In this document: one piece after another, positions 9,345 to 18,363 of the stretch
Layout of the letters: every line of letters starts with the position of its first letter
Position numbering within the stretch: position 1 is the stretch's first letter
NCBI RefSeq assembly: GCF_002806995.1
Contig: NZ_NIHE01000001.1
Location: 434,001 to 498,000 of the forward strand
Direction: 5' to 3'
Length of the DNA stretch: 64,000 nucleotides
From: Confluentibacter lentus
Lineage (GTDB): Bacteria > Bacteroidota > Bacteroidia > Flavobacteriales > Flavobacteriaceae
The notes under the pieces: generated by a model
The model's database searches: none
What the model was told of the DNA's origin: nothing
What the model saw: only the letters and a program-made list of their open reading frames with translations
Translations under genes and position numbers: made by a program

Positions 9345-10886
9345 TTACATTTTCATTAACCAAGAACGTACATCGACTTCTTGTTTAATAATGTTTCTTA
9401 AATCTTCTATTTTTACACGTTGTTGTTCCATAGAATCCCTATGACGAATGGTTACGGTATTGTCGTTTAAAGTATCGTGATCTACCGTAATGCAAAATGG
9501 CGTACCGTTAGCATCTTGTCTTCTATAACGTCTTCCCACAGCATCTTTTTCATCATAATCCACATTGAAATCCCATTTTAAATCGTCCACAATTTGTTTG
9601 GCGATTTCTGGCAAGCCATCTTTTTTAACTAAAGGTAAAATAGCTGCTTTCACTGGCGCTAAAACACTTGGTAATTTTAAAACGGTTCTTGTAGTACCAT
9701 TTTCCAATTCTTCTTCGACCAAAGAATCTGAAAATACAGCCAAAAACATGCGGTCTAAACCAATAGACGTTTCTAACACGTAAGGCACATAGCTTTTATT
9801 TTCTTCAGGGTCAAAATACTGTAATTTTTTACCTGAGAATTTTTCGTGTTGCGATAAATCGAAATCCGTTCTAGAATGAATACCTTCTAATTCTTTAAAT
9901 CCGAATGGGAATTTAAATTCAATATCACAAGCAGCATCAGCGTAATGCGCTAATTTTTCATGGTCATGGAAACGGTAATTTTCATTTCCCATTCCTAAAG
10001 ATAAATGCCATTTTAATCTGGTTTCTTTCCAATGGTTGTACCATTCTACTTGTGTCCCTGGTTTAATAAAAAACTGCATTTCCATTTGTTCAAACTCACG
10101 CATTCTAAAGATAAATTGTCTGGCAACAATTTCATTTCTAAAAGCTTTACCTGTTTGGGCAATTCCGAAAGGGATTTTTAAACGCCCTGATTTCTGTACA
10201 TTTAAAAAGTTAACAAAAATACCTTGTGCAGTTTCCGGACGCAAATATAAATCCATAGAGTTTTCTGCTGAAGCACCTATTTTGGTACCGAACATCAAAT
10301 TGAATTGCTTGACTTCAGTCCAATTTCTACTTCCCGTTAAAGGGTCCGCAATTTCCAATTCTTCAATCAGTGCCTTAACATCGGCCAAATCTTCATTTTC
10401 CAAGGATTTTGCCATCCGAGAAAGCGTGGCATTTATTTTTTCTTGATATTCAACAACACGTTGATTGGTTGCTAAAAACTGAGCCTTGTCAAAAGCATCA
10501 CCAAAACGCTTTTCAGCCTTTTCAACTTCCTTATCTATTTTAGCTTCAATTTTAGCGCAATGTTCTTCAATTAATACATCGGCTCTATAACGCTTTTTAG
10601 AATCTTTATTATCAATCAATGGGTCATTAAATGCATCCACGTGGCCAGAAGCTTTCCAAGTGGTAGGATGCATGAAAATAGCGGCATCAATACCAACAAT
10701 GTTATCATGCATTTGCACCATGGCTTTCCACCAATAATCGCGTATGTTTTTCTTTAATTCAGCACCATTTTGGGCATAGTCGTAAACAGCACTTAACCCA
10801 TCGTATATTTCACTGCTTTGAAACACGTATCCGTATTCCTTGGCATGAGATATTACCTTCTTAAATTTATCCTCTTGATTTACCAT
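9345..10886 (-). CDS. glyS: Glycyl-tRNA synthetase, alpha2 (eukaryote/archaea-like) type
   Basis: 513-residue class II synthetase charging tRNA-Gly, the single-chain homodimeric type used by Bacteroidota rather than the alpha2beta2 form. Seen: RPETAQGIFVNF (motif 2 region start), KIPFGIAQTGKAFRNEI, FRMREFEQMEMQFF, the ETSIGLDRMFLAV motif 3, and a C-terminal anticodon-binding domain (LAPVKAAILPLVKKDGLPEIA). An upstream ATG at 10916 is in frame but a TATTTTTG -7 element (10891-10898) lies between the two ATGs, so the start at 10886 is preferred. Confidence 0.96.
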   Translation of the reverse strand: MVNQEDKFKKVISHAKEYGYVFQSSEIYDGLSAVYDYAQNGAELKKNIRDYWWKAMVQMHDNIVGIDAAIFMHPTTWKASGHVDAFNDPLIDNKDSKKRYRADVLIEEHCAKIEAKIDKEVEKAEKRFGDAFDKAQFLATNQRVVEYQEKINATLSRMAKSLENEDLADVKALIEELEIADPLTGSRNWTEVKQFNLMFGTKIGASAENSMDLYLRPETAQGIFVNFLNVQKSGRLKIPFGIAQTGKAFRNEIVARQFIFRMREFEQMEMQFFIKPGTQVEWYNHWKETRLKWHLSLGMGNENYRFHDHEKLAHYADAACDIEFKFPFGFKELEGIHSRTDFDLSQHEKFSGKKLQYFDPEENKSYVPYVLETSIGLDRMFLAVFSDSLVEEELENGTTRTVLKLPSVLAPVKAAILPLVKKDGLPEIAKQIVDDLKWDFNVDYDEKDAVGRRYRRQDANGTPFCITVDHDTLNDNTVTIRHRDSMEQQRVKIEDLRNIIKQEVDVRSWLMKM

Positions 10887-10890
10887 GCTG

Positions 10891-10898
10891 CAAAAATA
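10891..10898 (-). promoter_or_regulatory. Candidate -7 element deciding the glyS start
   Basis: TATTTTTG on the minus strand immediately upstream of the ATG at 10886. Transcription from here would give a very short leader and excludes the in-frame ATG at 10916. Consensus match only. Confidence 0.45.
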
Positions 10899-10999
10899 AA
10901 AAAGCGATCCAAACAAATGAGATTGTTTGTTAAAAATTATGTGGTTAACTCATTAATTTTTTAGTTAAGTTTACAAAAGGGTAATTCTTACAATAATTT

Positions 11000-11677
11000 A
11001 TGTTGAAATCTTTGATTGATATATTTTTCCCAAAAGTATGCTATTCTTGCCTTAATTATTTAAATGATAATGAAGATACAATTTGTATTTCCTGTCGACA
11101 CGACTTACCCATTACCAATTTCCATTTTAATAATGATGATACTATTTTAAAAATATTTTATGGTCGTGCTAAGGTTGAAAATGCGACTGCCCTATTTAGG
11201 TTTGAGAAAAAAAGCCTTGTGCAACAACTTATACATGGGCTAAAATATAAAGGTTACAAGCAAATCAGTCGTTTTTTAGGTGATTGGTTAGGAGGAGAAC
11301 TAAGAATTCTAAATAGTTATAAAGACATTGATATCGTAATTCCCGTTCCGCTCCATAGAAAAAAATTAAAAAGCAGAGGCTATAACCAAGTTGCGGGGTT
11401 TGGAAAGCAAATAGCAGAATCTCTTAATGCAACATATAAAGATGATGTGCTTTTAAAAATAACCAATACAGCATCGCAGACAAGCAAAAAACGATTTGCG
11501 AGATGGAATCAAACGGATGAATTATTTATTATACAAAATTCCACGTCGATTGAAAACAAACATATTCTGTTGGTAGACGATATTATCACGACGGGCGCTA
11601 CTTTAGAGGCGTGTATTTCGGTTTTAAATCAAGCAAAAAACATCAAAGTAAGCGTAGCCTGTATGGCCCTAGCATAA
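11000..11677 (+). CDS. comF: ComF family phosphoribosyltransferase-like protein
   Basis: 225-residue protein of the ComF family: N-terminal zinc-ribbon cysteines (CYSCLNYL and CISCRHD, residues about 14-17 and 30-33) followed by a type I phosphoribosyltransferase fold with the signature VLLVDDIITTGATLEACI near residues 188-205. ComF is needed for natural transformation in Gram-positive and some Gram-negative bacteria, where it acts in the cytoplasm on incoming single-stranded DNA; the exact activity is unsettled. A near-perfect terminator follows at 11687. Confidence 0.9.
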   Translation: MLKSLIDIFFPKVCYSCLNYLNDNEDTICISCRHDLPITNFHFNNDDTILKIFYGRAKVENATALFRFEKKSLVQQLIHGLKYKGYKQISRFLGDWLGGELRILNSYKDIDIVIPVPLHRKKLKSRGYNQVAGFGKQIAESLNATYKDDVLLKITNTASQTSKKRFARWNQTDELFIIQNSTSIENKHILLVDDIITTGATLEACISVLNQAKNIKVSVACMALA

Positions 11678-11686
11678 TTTAACCAT

Positions 11687-11728
11687 AAAAAAACAGCAAT
11701 ACGCTTAAAACACATTGCTGTTTTTTTT
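11687..11728. terminator. Terminator after comF
   Basis: Near-perfect inverted repeat AAAAACAGCAAT / ATTGCTGTTTTT with a 13-base loop and T-run; A-run on the left makes it usable in both directions for comF and the convergent secreted-protein gene. Confidence 0.85.
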
Positions 11729-11748
11729 ATGATTTTAAAGATATAAAC

Positions 11749-12093
11749 TTAAGATTTTACTCGGTTAAGTTTTGTTTCGCCCATCTCAGTTTTAGTTGAA
11801 ATTTCGTCATCTGTTAAAAGCTCTCCCGTAACATTTATTACCATGTCACCATTGAAAGAAAGTGTATAAGAAAACTTTTTGCCGTCAACCTTTCCATTTT
11901 CTATGGGCGTGTCGCCAAATTCTGTTTTCAAAGCCCCTGTTAACTTATCACCTTCAACTTTAAAAGTGTAAGCCAATTCAAATACGCCGTTTGGAGATTC
12001 TGCGGTACCTTTCCAGTCTCCATCTATCTTACTTTGGGCGAATGTGGTGAAGCACCCAGCAAGAAATAATAAAATAAAAATTTGTTTTTTCAT
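11749..12093 (-). CDS. Small secreted protein, tandem paralog 3 of 3
   Basis: 114 residues: signal peptide (MKKQIFILLFLAGCFTTFAQ, cleavage after AQ at about residue 20) and a mature domain of about 94 residues rich in beta strands. Shares the pattern SKIDGxWKGT...ELxYTFKVEGxKLTG...ENGKVDGxKFSY...GELxxDxEI with the next two genes upstream. I do not recognise a characterised family; the length and strand pattern suggest a small beta-barrel or sandwich. This copy is the most diverged (it has GVFELAY and ends NRVKS). Confidence 0.8.
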   Translation of the reverse strand: MKKQIFILLFLAGCFTTFAQSKIDGDWKGTAESPNGVFELAYTFKVEGDKLTGALKTEFGDTPIENGKVDGKKFSYTLSFNGDMVINVTGELLTDDEISTKTEMGETKLNRVKS

Positions 12094-12160
12094 AATAGTT
12101 ATAGTTTAATTTGTTTTGAAATTTATAAATAAATTCCGATTCTGGTATAGTTAAACAAAT

Positions 12161-12496
12161 TTATTTCACTCGAGCAAGTTTCATATCGCCTCTTTCACTT
12201 TTAATAACAATTTCATCATCACTAACAAGTTCCCCTGTGTTTTCGATAGACATGTCATTAAAAGAAATACTGTACGAAAATTTATTTCCGTCAACTTTTC
12301 CGTTTTCCAATGGAGATTCACCAAATTGGGTTTTCCAGATTCCGGTAAGTTTTTCGCCTTCAACTTTGAATGTATAATTTAATTCGAATGTTCCATTTGG
12401 TGTTTCGCGAGTACCTTTCCAGTTACCGTCTATTTTGCTTTGTGCAAATGTGGAAAAGCAGCACACAAAAAATAATAGTGTTAATAGTTTTTTCAT
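12161..12496 (-). CDS. Small secreted protein, tandem paralog 2 of 3
   Basis: 111 residues with a signal peptide ending FAQ at about residue 19 and the same mature domain as its two neighbours (SKIDGNWKGTRETPNG, TFKVEGEKLTG, ENGKVDGNKFSYS). It lies 67 bases after paralog 1 and its spacer lacks a terminator, so copies 2 and 3 may be read together. Unknown function; the cysteines CCF sit in the signal peptide and would be removed, so it is probably a free periplasmic or secreted protein rather than a lipoprotein. Confidence 0.8.
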   Translation of the reverse strand: MKKLLTLLFFVCCFSTFAQSKIDGNWKGTRETPNGTFELNYTFKVEGEKLTGIWKTQFGESPLENGKVDGNKFSYSISFNDMSIENTGELVSDDEIVIKSERGDMKLARVK

Positions 12497-12531
12497 GATT
12501 ATTGATGTATTAATTTGTTTGTGAATATAAA

Positions 12532-12564
12532 AAACCTCAAATAAGAAGTTCCTATTTGAGGTTT
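12532..12564 (-). terminator. Terminator after paralog 1
   Basis: Inverted repeat AAACCTCAAATA / TATTTGAGGTTT with a 9-base loop, flanked by A- and T-runs, 15 bases past the stop of the 12579-12917 gene. It should end that transcript and separates it from the other two paralogs. Confidence 0.75.
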
Positions 12565-12578
12565 AAATAAATTTTAAA

Positions 12579-12917
12579 TTATTGTACCCTGGTAAGTTTC
12601 ATCTCTCCTCTTTGGGTTTTAATAACGATTTCGTTATCGCTAACCAATTCGCCATTGTTCTCAATAGTCATCTCTCCAAAAGACATGGTGTAAGAGAATT
12701 TATTACCATCGACTTTTCCGTTCTCAAGTTGACTTTCTCCTCTTGGAGTTGTAGAAGTTCCCGTAAGTTTGTCGCCTTCAACTTTAAATGTGTAATTTAA
12801 TTCAATAGTGCCATTTTGTCCTTCACGAGTACCTTTCCATTTGCCATCGATTTTGCTCTGTGCGAATGTTGCCATGCTTCCTACAAAGAATAATAGGATA
12901 AAAATTTGTTTTGTCAT
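12579..12917 (-). CDS. Small secreted protein, tandem paralog 1 of 3
   Basis: 112 residues; signal peptide MTKQIFILLFFVGSMATFAQ and the shared mature domain (SKIDGKWKGTREGQNG, TFKVEGDKLTG, ENGKVDGNKFSYT, GELVSDNEIVIKTQRGEMKL). Copies 1 and 2 are clearly closer to each other than to copy 3. A dedicated terminator follows. Three adjacent copies indicate local duplication; role not known. Confidence 0.8.
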   Translation of the reverse strand: MTKQIFILLFFVGSMATFAQSKIDGKWKGTREGQNGTIELNYTFKVEGDKLTGTSTTPRGESQLENGKVDGNKFSYTMSFGEMTIENNGELVSDNEIVIKTQRGEMKLTRVQ

Positions 12918-13115
12918 AATTTTAAGTTTAATTGTTGTTAAAATGAATTTATTATTGTTGATTTTTTCAATCTTATGTTAGACTTAATCTATCTGTAATA
13001 GTTTAATTCATAGTACAATATATTTCTTTTTTAATTTAGCAAATTAAAATACTAAAAATTTCTAATCAACAAATTTTCATCCTAAAGGTTTTATCTCAAA
13101 ATCTTTAAAATAATG

Positions 13116-13140
13116 TAAATTTGTGTAAAATTTAATTTTG
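13116..13140 (+). promoter_or_regulatory. Two candidate -7 elements for the FG-GAP lipoprotein
   Basis: TAAATTTG (13116-13123) and TAATTTTG (13133-13140), both exact TAnnTTTG matches, lie 31-55 bases ahead of the ATG at 13171. Which is used cannot be told by eye. Confidence 0.45.
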
Positions 13141-13170
13141 CAATGAATTCAATTATTAATATTTTTAAAA

Positions 13171-15399
13171 ATGCTTAAAACTCAAAAGTATTTATCAAAA
13201 TTTTTATTCTATTCCCTATTTTTCCTCTTAGTAATTACTTCATGCGTTAAAAAAGAAATGACCATGGCTGAACACATTAAAAAAACAGCCAAAGAACAGT
13301 TTTTTGCACATGAAAATTTTTATGCTGCATCAGCTAGAGTTCTGTATTTTGATAGTATTTCTAAAGTAGCTCCAGCAAATCAGAAAGATAGTTATGATTT
13401 AAAAAAAGGTGAAGCGCTTTTATATGCTGGGAAAACAAAAGATGCTATCAAAATTTTAGAAGTTTTGTGGGAGAAAAGCAAAAAGGGTTTATTAACATAT
13501 ACTTTAAATACTAATGAAGAAGAAAGTATTGGCCCCTTATTGGCGATTGCTTATATGAGATTAGGGGAACAAGAAAATTGCATCCATCATCATGATGCAT
13601 CGGCCTCTTGTATCGTCCCCATTCAGGCAAACGGCTTCCATCATTTACAAGAAGGCTCACGAAAAGCAATCTCACTATATGAAGAATTTCTTACTTACAA
13701 CTCACACGATTACGCCAGCCGTTGGTTATTAAATGTTGCTTACATGACATTAGGCGAATATCCATCTGGCGTTCCAGAAAAATGGCTAATCCCTGAAAGT
13801 GCATTTGAATCTGAATATCCATTAAAAAAATTCGATGACGTTGCCCCTAAATTAGGCTTAAATGTCAATGAACTCTCTGGTGGTAGTGTGGTAGATGATT
13901 TTAATAATGATAACCTGTTGGATGTAATGGTTTCTAGTTGGTTTCCTACGCACCACCTAAGATATTTTGTAAACAATGGCGATGGCAGTTTTACTGAAAA
14001 ATCTAAAACAGCAGGCATTATGGAAACTGGAGGCGGATTGAATATGGTGCAAGCCGATTATAATAATGATGGCTTTTTAGATGTTTTTATTTTAAGAGGC
14101 GCTTGGATGGGGACTTCGGGCAAACAACCCAACTCTTTGTTGCGAAATAATGGTGATGATACCTTTACAGATGTAACTATTGAAGCTGGTTTGTTATCAT
14201 TTCACCCAACCCAAGCTGCGGTTTGGGCTGATTTTAATAACGATGGTTGGCTAGATTTATTTATTGGAAATGAATCAGAGCCAAATGATATCAATGAGAG
14301 TGAGTTATACATAAATAATAAGAATGGTACTTTTTCTAAAAACACATTAAGTGCAGGACTAACTATAAGTGAAGACAAAAACCCTAATTTTATAAAAGGG
14401 GTTGCTGCGGGAGATTTTAATAATGATGGTTGGATGGATATTTATGTTTCTACCGTTCGTCCAACAAGTAGAAATTTATTATTTATAAACAAAGGTGTTG
14501 ATAAAAAGGGCAACATTACATTTGATGAGATAGGAACCAGCGTTGGATTGGATGAGGCCTTTTCTAGTTTTCCTACATGGTTTTTTGACTATGATAATGA
14601 TGGTTGGCTAGATATTTTTGTAGCTGGCTATGATCGAGTGGGGTTAAATTCAATCGCATCCGAAATTGTTAAGGAATATTTAGGGGAACCTTATCGAGCA
14701 GAAACCTTACGCCTTTTTAAAAACAATAATGGTGTTTTCACCAATGTCTCTACAGAAATGGGACTAGACCGTATTGGATATGCTATGGGAGCCAATTATG
14801 GTGATTTAGATAATGATGGCTTTTTAGATATTTATTTAAGTACCGGAGAAGTTAGCTATCAATCCATTATTCCTAATATAGTATTTAGAAACAATGCTGC
14901 CGAAAACTTTCAAGACGTAACAACCGCTGGTGGTTTTGGAAATATACAAAAAGGGCATGCTGTATCTTTTTCTGATATTGATAATGATGGCGACCAAGAT
15001 ATAAATGTTGTCATGGGAGGTGCTTTTGAAGGCGATAATTTCTTTAATTCTTTATTAAAAAACCCTTATCAAAATGAAAATAATTGGCTAACAATTAGAT
15101 TAGAAGGGACAAAAGCCAACCGTTCCGCCATTGGAAGTAGAATAGAAGTAACCACTATGGAAAATGGAAAACAACGCAAAATCTATCACACCATAAGTTC
15201 TGGAGGTAGTTTTGGTTGTTCCACTTTAAGAGCTGAAATCGGTTTAGGTAAAGCTTCAGAAATAATCCAAATAAAAATAATTTGGGCTGGTAGTCGTACG
15301 CAACAAATATTTAAAAACATCAAATTAAACTCATTCTATAAAATTGTCGAGGGGAATCCACAACCACAACATATTAATTTAAAACCTTTAGATATCTAG
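13171..15399 (+). CDS. CRTAC1-type FG-GAP/VCBS repeat lipoprotein with ASPIC/UnbV C-terminus
   Basis: 742 residues. Lipoprotein signal with VITSCVKKE (Cys about residue 25); a helical TPR-like region (about 40-210) carrying the odd His/Cys motif NCIHHHDASASCIVPI followed by GFHHLQEGSRKAI; then a beta-propeller built from at least seven DxDxDG-like calcium loops (DFNNDNLLD, DYNNDGFLD, DFNNDGWLD, DFNNDGWMD, DYDNDGWLD, DLDNDGFLD, DIDNDGDQD); and a C-terminal ASPIC/UnbV domain (NWLTIRLEGTKANRSAIGSRIEV, ISSGGSFGCSTLRAEIGLGKA). Surface-exposed binding or adhesion role is likely from the family; precise function unknown. The Ig-like lipoprotein follows on the same strand. Confidence 0.85.
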   Translation: MLKTQKYLSKFLFYSLFFLLVITSCVKKEMTMAEHIKKTAKEQFFAHENFYAASARVLYFDSISKVAPANQKDSYDLKKGEALLYAGKTKDAIKILEVLWEKSKKGLLTYTLNTNEEESIGPLLAIAYMRLGEQENCIHHHDASASCIVPIQANGFHHLQEGSRKAISLYEEFLTYNSHDYASRWLLNVAYMTLGEYPSGVPEKWLIPESAFESEYPLKKFDDVAPKLGLNVNELSGGSVVDDFNNDNLLDVMVSSWFPTHHLRYFVNNGDGSFTEKSKTAGIMETGGGLNMVQADYNNDGFLDVFILRGAWMGTSGKQPNSLLRNNGDDTFTDVTIEAGLLSFHPTQAAVWADFNNDGWLDLFIGNESEPNDINESELYINNKNGTFSKNTLSAGLTISEDKNPNFIKGVAAGDFNNDGWMDIYVSTVRPTSRNLLFINKGVDKKGNITFDEIGTSVGLDEAFSSFPTWFFDYDNDGWLDIFVAGYDRVGLNSIASEIVKEYLGEPYRAETLRLFKNNNGVFTNVSTEMGLDRIGYAMGANYGDLDNDGFLDIYLSTGEVSYQSIIPNIVFRNNAAENFQDVTTAGGFGNIQKGHAVSFSDIDNDGDQDINVVMGGAFEGDNFFNSLLKNPYQNENNWLTIRLEGTKANRSAIGSRIEVTTMENGKQRKIYHTISSGGSFGCSTLRAEIGLGKASEIIQIKIIWAGSRTQQIFKNIKLNSFYKIVEGNPQPQHINLKPLDI

Positions 15400-15468
15400 A
15401 AAATTTATTGATGTTTACCGCGTTATACAAAACAAACTTAACCCTTACGTTATATCTCTAAAATTATG

Positions 15469-15476
15469 TAGGTTTG
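15469..15476 (+). promoter_or_regulatory. Candidate -7 element (TAGGTTTG) deciding the next start
   Basis: TAGGTTTG ends 20 bases before the ATG at 15497. It overlaps the in-frame GTG at 15476, which therefore is unlikely to be the start codon. Confidence 0.45.
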
Positions 15477-15496
15477 TGCAAAAGTTTCATTTGGCA

Positions 15497-17107
15497 ATGA
15501 ATAAGACCCTTTCAAATTTCATCTTAATAGTTTTTATAAGCGCTCTTTTTATAAACTGTGCCAATCGTGGCAATCCTGAAGGTGGGCCAAAAGACCTTGA
15601 CCCTCCTAGAATTATTAAAACAGAGCCAGAAAATTATTCTATCCATTTTAATGGTAAAGACATTAAAATTTATTTTGATGAATATATTAAGATAAAAGAC
15701 ATACAAAAACAGCTTATCATTTCTCCCCCAATGAATACGCCACCAGAAATAATACCTCTTGGAAACGCGAGTAAATATATCAGTATTAAAATTTATGACA
15801 CCCTACAACCTAAAACAACATATGCCTTCAATTTTGGAAATAGTATAACTGATAATAACGAAGGTAATCCTTATCCATATTATAAATATGTCTTCTCTAC
15901 GGGAGATTATATAGATTCTCTTTCGGTTAAAGGCTCTATATTGGATGCTGAAAAACTAGCTCCAGATACGTTTGTTTCTGTGATGTTGTACGAAGTGGAT
16001 TCTACATTTACTGATTCCGTTATTTACAAAAACCCACCTAAATATATTACCAATACTTTAGATAGTGTTACTACTTTTTCAATAGACAATGTAAAAGCGG
16101 GCAAATACATGTTGGTAGCCTTGAAGGATGAAAATAACGATAATAAATTTCAGCAAAAAACTGACAAAATAGCCTTTCATAAAAACTTTATAGATGTCCC
16201 AACAGATTCGCTCTATACATTAAAACTTTTCAAAGAAGCTACTAACTTTAATGCAACTAGGCCACTATTGGTTGCTGGTGAAAAAATTGCTTTTGGGTAT
16301 GAAGGTGATTATAAAGACATAAAAATTACTTTAAAATCTGATGTACCTGAAGATTTTACATCCAGAATTACTAAAGATATAAAAACCGACACACTTTATT
16401 ATTGGTATCAGCCAAAATTAGAATTGGATTCTTTGGTTTTTAATGTATCTAAAGATGATTTTAAGCAAGATTTTGTTGTAAGACTAAAAGATAATAAAAG
16501 AGATACTTTAGCAATTAATACAACCCCCCGTGGTGGTATTGGATATGATGAGGATTTTCAAATTTCTGGCACAACACCTTTTAAATCTTTTGACATTTCT
16601 AAAATTGCTATTACAGATAAAGATTCTACGCAAGTTACTTTTACTTCGGCATTTGACACCATTAAAAACGCATTATCATTAAATTTTAAAAAAACCGAAG
16701 AGAATACTTATAATATAAGTGTGTTGCCTGAAACTTTTACAGATATTTTTGGAAATACAAATGACTCATTAAATTATAAATTAGTGACTCCCAAAAAGAA
16801 TACTTTTGGTTCTTGGAGATTACAATTACTAAATGCGACATACCCTGTTATCGTTCAGTTGACTAATGACAAAGGAGAGGTTAAATATGAAAAATATTCT
16901 ACAATGCAAGAAGATTTAGATTTCTTGAATTTAGTCCCAGGGAAATATCTTATTAGGGTTATTCATGATGCTAATGGCAATAGAAAATATGATACCGGAA
17001 ATTATCTCAAAAAAATCCAACCTGAAAATTCAAGTCATTTCGAAATCAACACCCCTGTTAGAGCAGATTGGGACGACATACATCCTATTGAATTCCTCAA
17101 ACAGTAA
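15497..17107 (+). CDS. Ig-like (SbsA-type) domain lipoprotein
   Basis: 536 residues from the ATG at 15497. Lipoprotein signal ending INCANRGNP (Cys about 22), followed by the hallmark GNPEGGPKDLDPPRII of Bacteroidota envelope proteins with an N-terminal Ig-like_5 (SbsA) domain, about residues 35-135. Further beta-rich domains follow, including an acidic ALKDENNDNKFQ loop and an RVIHDANGNRKYDTGNYL loop resembling carboxypeptidase-regulatory or Cna-like folds. Probably an outer-membrane lipoprotein; function unknown. Its last 11 bases overlap the convergent nitrilase gene. Confidence 0.85.
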   Translation: MNKTLSNFILIVFISALFINCANRGNPEGGPKDLDPPRIIKTEPENYSIHFNGKDIKIYFDEYIKIKDIQKQLIISPPMNTPPEIIPLGNASKYISIKIYDTLQPKTTYAFNFGNSITDNNEGNPYPYYKYVFSTGDYIDSLSVKGSILDAEKLAPDTFVSVMLYEVDSTFTDSVIYKNPPKYITNTLDSVTTFSIDNVKAGKYMLVALKDENNDNKFQQKTDKIAFHKNFIDVPTDSLYTLKLFKEATNFNATRPLLVAGEKIAFGYEGDYKDIKITLKSDVPEDFTSRITKDIKTDTLYYWYQPKLELDSLVFNVSKDDFKQDFVVRLKDNKRDTLAINTTPRGGIGYDEDFQISGTTPFKSFDISKIAITDKDSTQVTFTSAFDTIKNALSLNFKKTEENTYNISVLPETFTDIFGNTNDSLNYKLVTPKKNTFGSWRLQLLNATYPVIVQLTNDKGEVKYEKYSTMQEDLDFLNLVPGKYLIRVIHDANGNRKYDTGNYLKKIQPENSSHFEINTPVRADWDDIHPIEFLKQ

Positions 17108-17873
17108 ACATATCCATATCATCCAAAAACCGAAGCTTATTTCTATAAAAATTGATGTGGTTTTTATCTAAATCCACTATTTCAATATGCTCTTTATTTG
17201 GCTTAATGGGTGTGATGTTATTACCTAACACATCATATACTGCAGAATGTCCACAATATTCGTTATGGTCTTTATCTTCCCCAACCCTGTTCACACCTAC
17301 ACAATAACTCATGTTTTCAATAGCACGTGCTTTTAATAAGGTATCCCAAGCTAAAATTCTAGGTTTCGGCCAATTGGCAACATAAATTAAAGCATCATAA
17401 TTCTCAGCATTTCTTGCCCAAACCGGGAAACGTAAATCGTAGCAAATTAATGGGCAAATCTTCCACCCTTTGTAATCTATAATAATTTTTTCACTGCCAG
17501 AAACAAATACTTTGCCTTCACCTGCGAGCGTAAACGTATGGCGTTTGTCATAATGTGTTACAGCTCCAGAAGGTTCTACAAAAAGCAATCGGTTATAAAA
17601 TTTATTGTTTTCAGAAACAATTAAACTTCCCATGATAGCCGCATTGGTTTCGGAGGCTGTTTTTTTCATCCACACAACTGTTTTTCCATCCATGGTTTCT
17701 GCTACTAAAGAAACATTCATTGTAAATCCCGTAGTAAACATTTCTGGAAGTACCATAATATCTACACTATCACTTATGGTTTCTATTTTTTCAGAGAAAT
17801 TTTTACGATTCTCTTTAGGGTCTTCCCAAACCAAATTAGATTGTATTATGGCTACTTTAAGTTTGTCTTGCAT
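17097..17873 (-). CDS. Carbon-nitrogen hydrolase (omega-amidase/YafV-like nitrilase)
   Basis: 258-residue member of the nitrilase superfamily with the Glu-Lys-Cys triad visible: E in VLPEMFTTGF (about residue 44), K in HYDKRHTFTL (about 118) and C in ICPLICYDLRFPVWAR (about 152). The GEDKDHNEYCGHS and DVLGNNI segments resemble YafV and mammalian Nit2, which hydrolyse alpha-ketoglutaramate and alpha-ketosuccinamate (metabolite repair). Substrate is inferred from family. Stands alone on the minus strand, with a 490-base AT-rich region upstream. Confidence 0.9.
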   Translation of the reverse strand: MQDKLKVAIIQSNLVWEDPKENRKNFSEKIETISDSVDIMVLPEMFTTGFTMNVSLVAETMDGKTVVWMKKTASETNAAIMGSLIVSENNKFYNRLLFVEPSGAVTHYDKRHTFTLAGEGKVFVSGSEKIIIDYKGWKICPLICYDLRFPVWARNAENYDALIYVANWPKPRILAWDTLLKARAIENMSYCVGVNRVGEDKDHNEYCGHSAVYDVLGNNITPIKPNKEHIEIVDLDKNHINFYRNKLRFLDDMDMFTV

Positions 17874-18363
17874 GTATTAAAAGTAATTGTTTTTAATTAT
17901 TAAAACATTTAAAATGAATGATTTTTTCAATTATTATATGTAAAAATCTCATTATTAAAAAAGCCAATCATCTTCACTTTATTAAAAATGTTATTAGACA
18001 AACAAAAGTAAGTTTCTAAAAATTAACATAATTAAAATTTTAAAATAATAGTAATAGGATATTTACTAATAATATAATTTTAAATATCAATAAATACAAA
18101 TGCTTTATATTTTAAAAACAGTTTGTTAATGTTTATATTTTTAATCTACAAATCAAAAAAAATGACTATTTTTCTGGCTTAAAGTCCCTTTTAAGACAAG
18201 CTCTATATTAATGTACAATTGATTATGATTAATAGCACATCATAACATCAATATATAACTTCAATCATCGTATATTAATGTAGTTTGAACGTTAAAATAA
18301 TATATAAATTCCTACTTATAAAAAATTGTGTATTTTTGAGTTTAAAATTTTAATTGTGCTATC
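17874..18363. other. 490-bp AT-rich gene-free stretch
   Basis: No open frame, RNA gene or repeat array recognised. Composition is visibly more A/T than the surroundings. The only structure seen is a weak CTTAAA/TTTAAG hairpin at 18178-18195 and a -7-like element at 18331. It should carry the divergent promoters of the nitrilase and the glycosyltransferase pair. Confidence 0.6.
18331..18338 (+). promoter_or_regulatory. Candidate -7 element for the glycosyltransferase pair
   Basis: TATTTTTG (TAnnTTTG) 26 bases upstream of the ATG at 18364; no clear TTTG at the -33 position. Confidence 0.4.

Noticed and set aside
12582-12800. Open frames antisense to the tandem secreted proteins and to many other genes
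   Set aside because: They lie inside well-supported genes on the other strand and have no family pattern, signal or promoter of their own.
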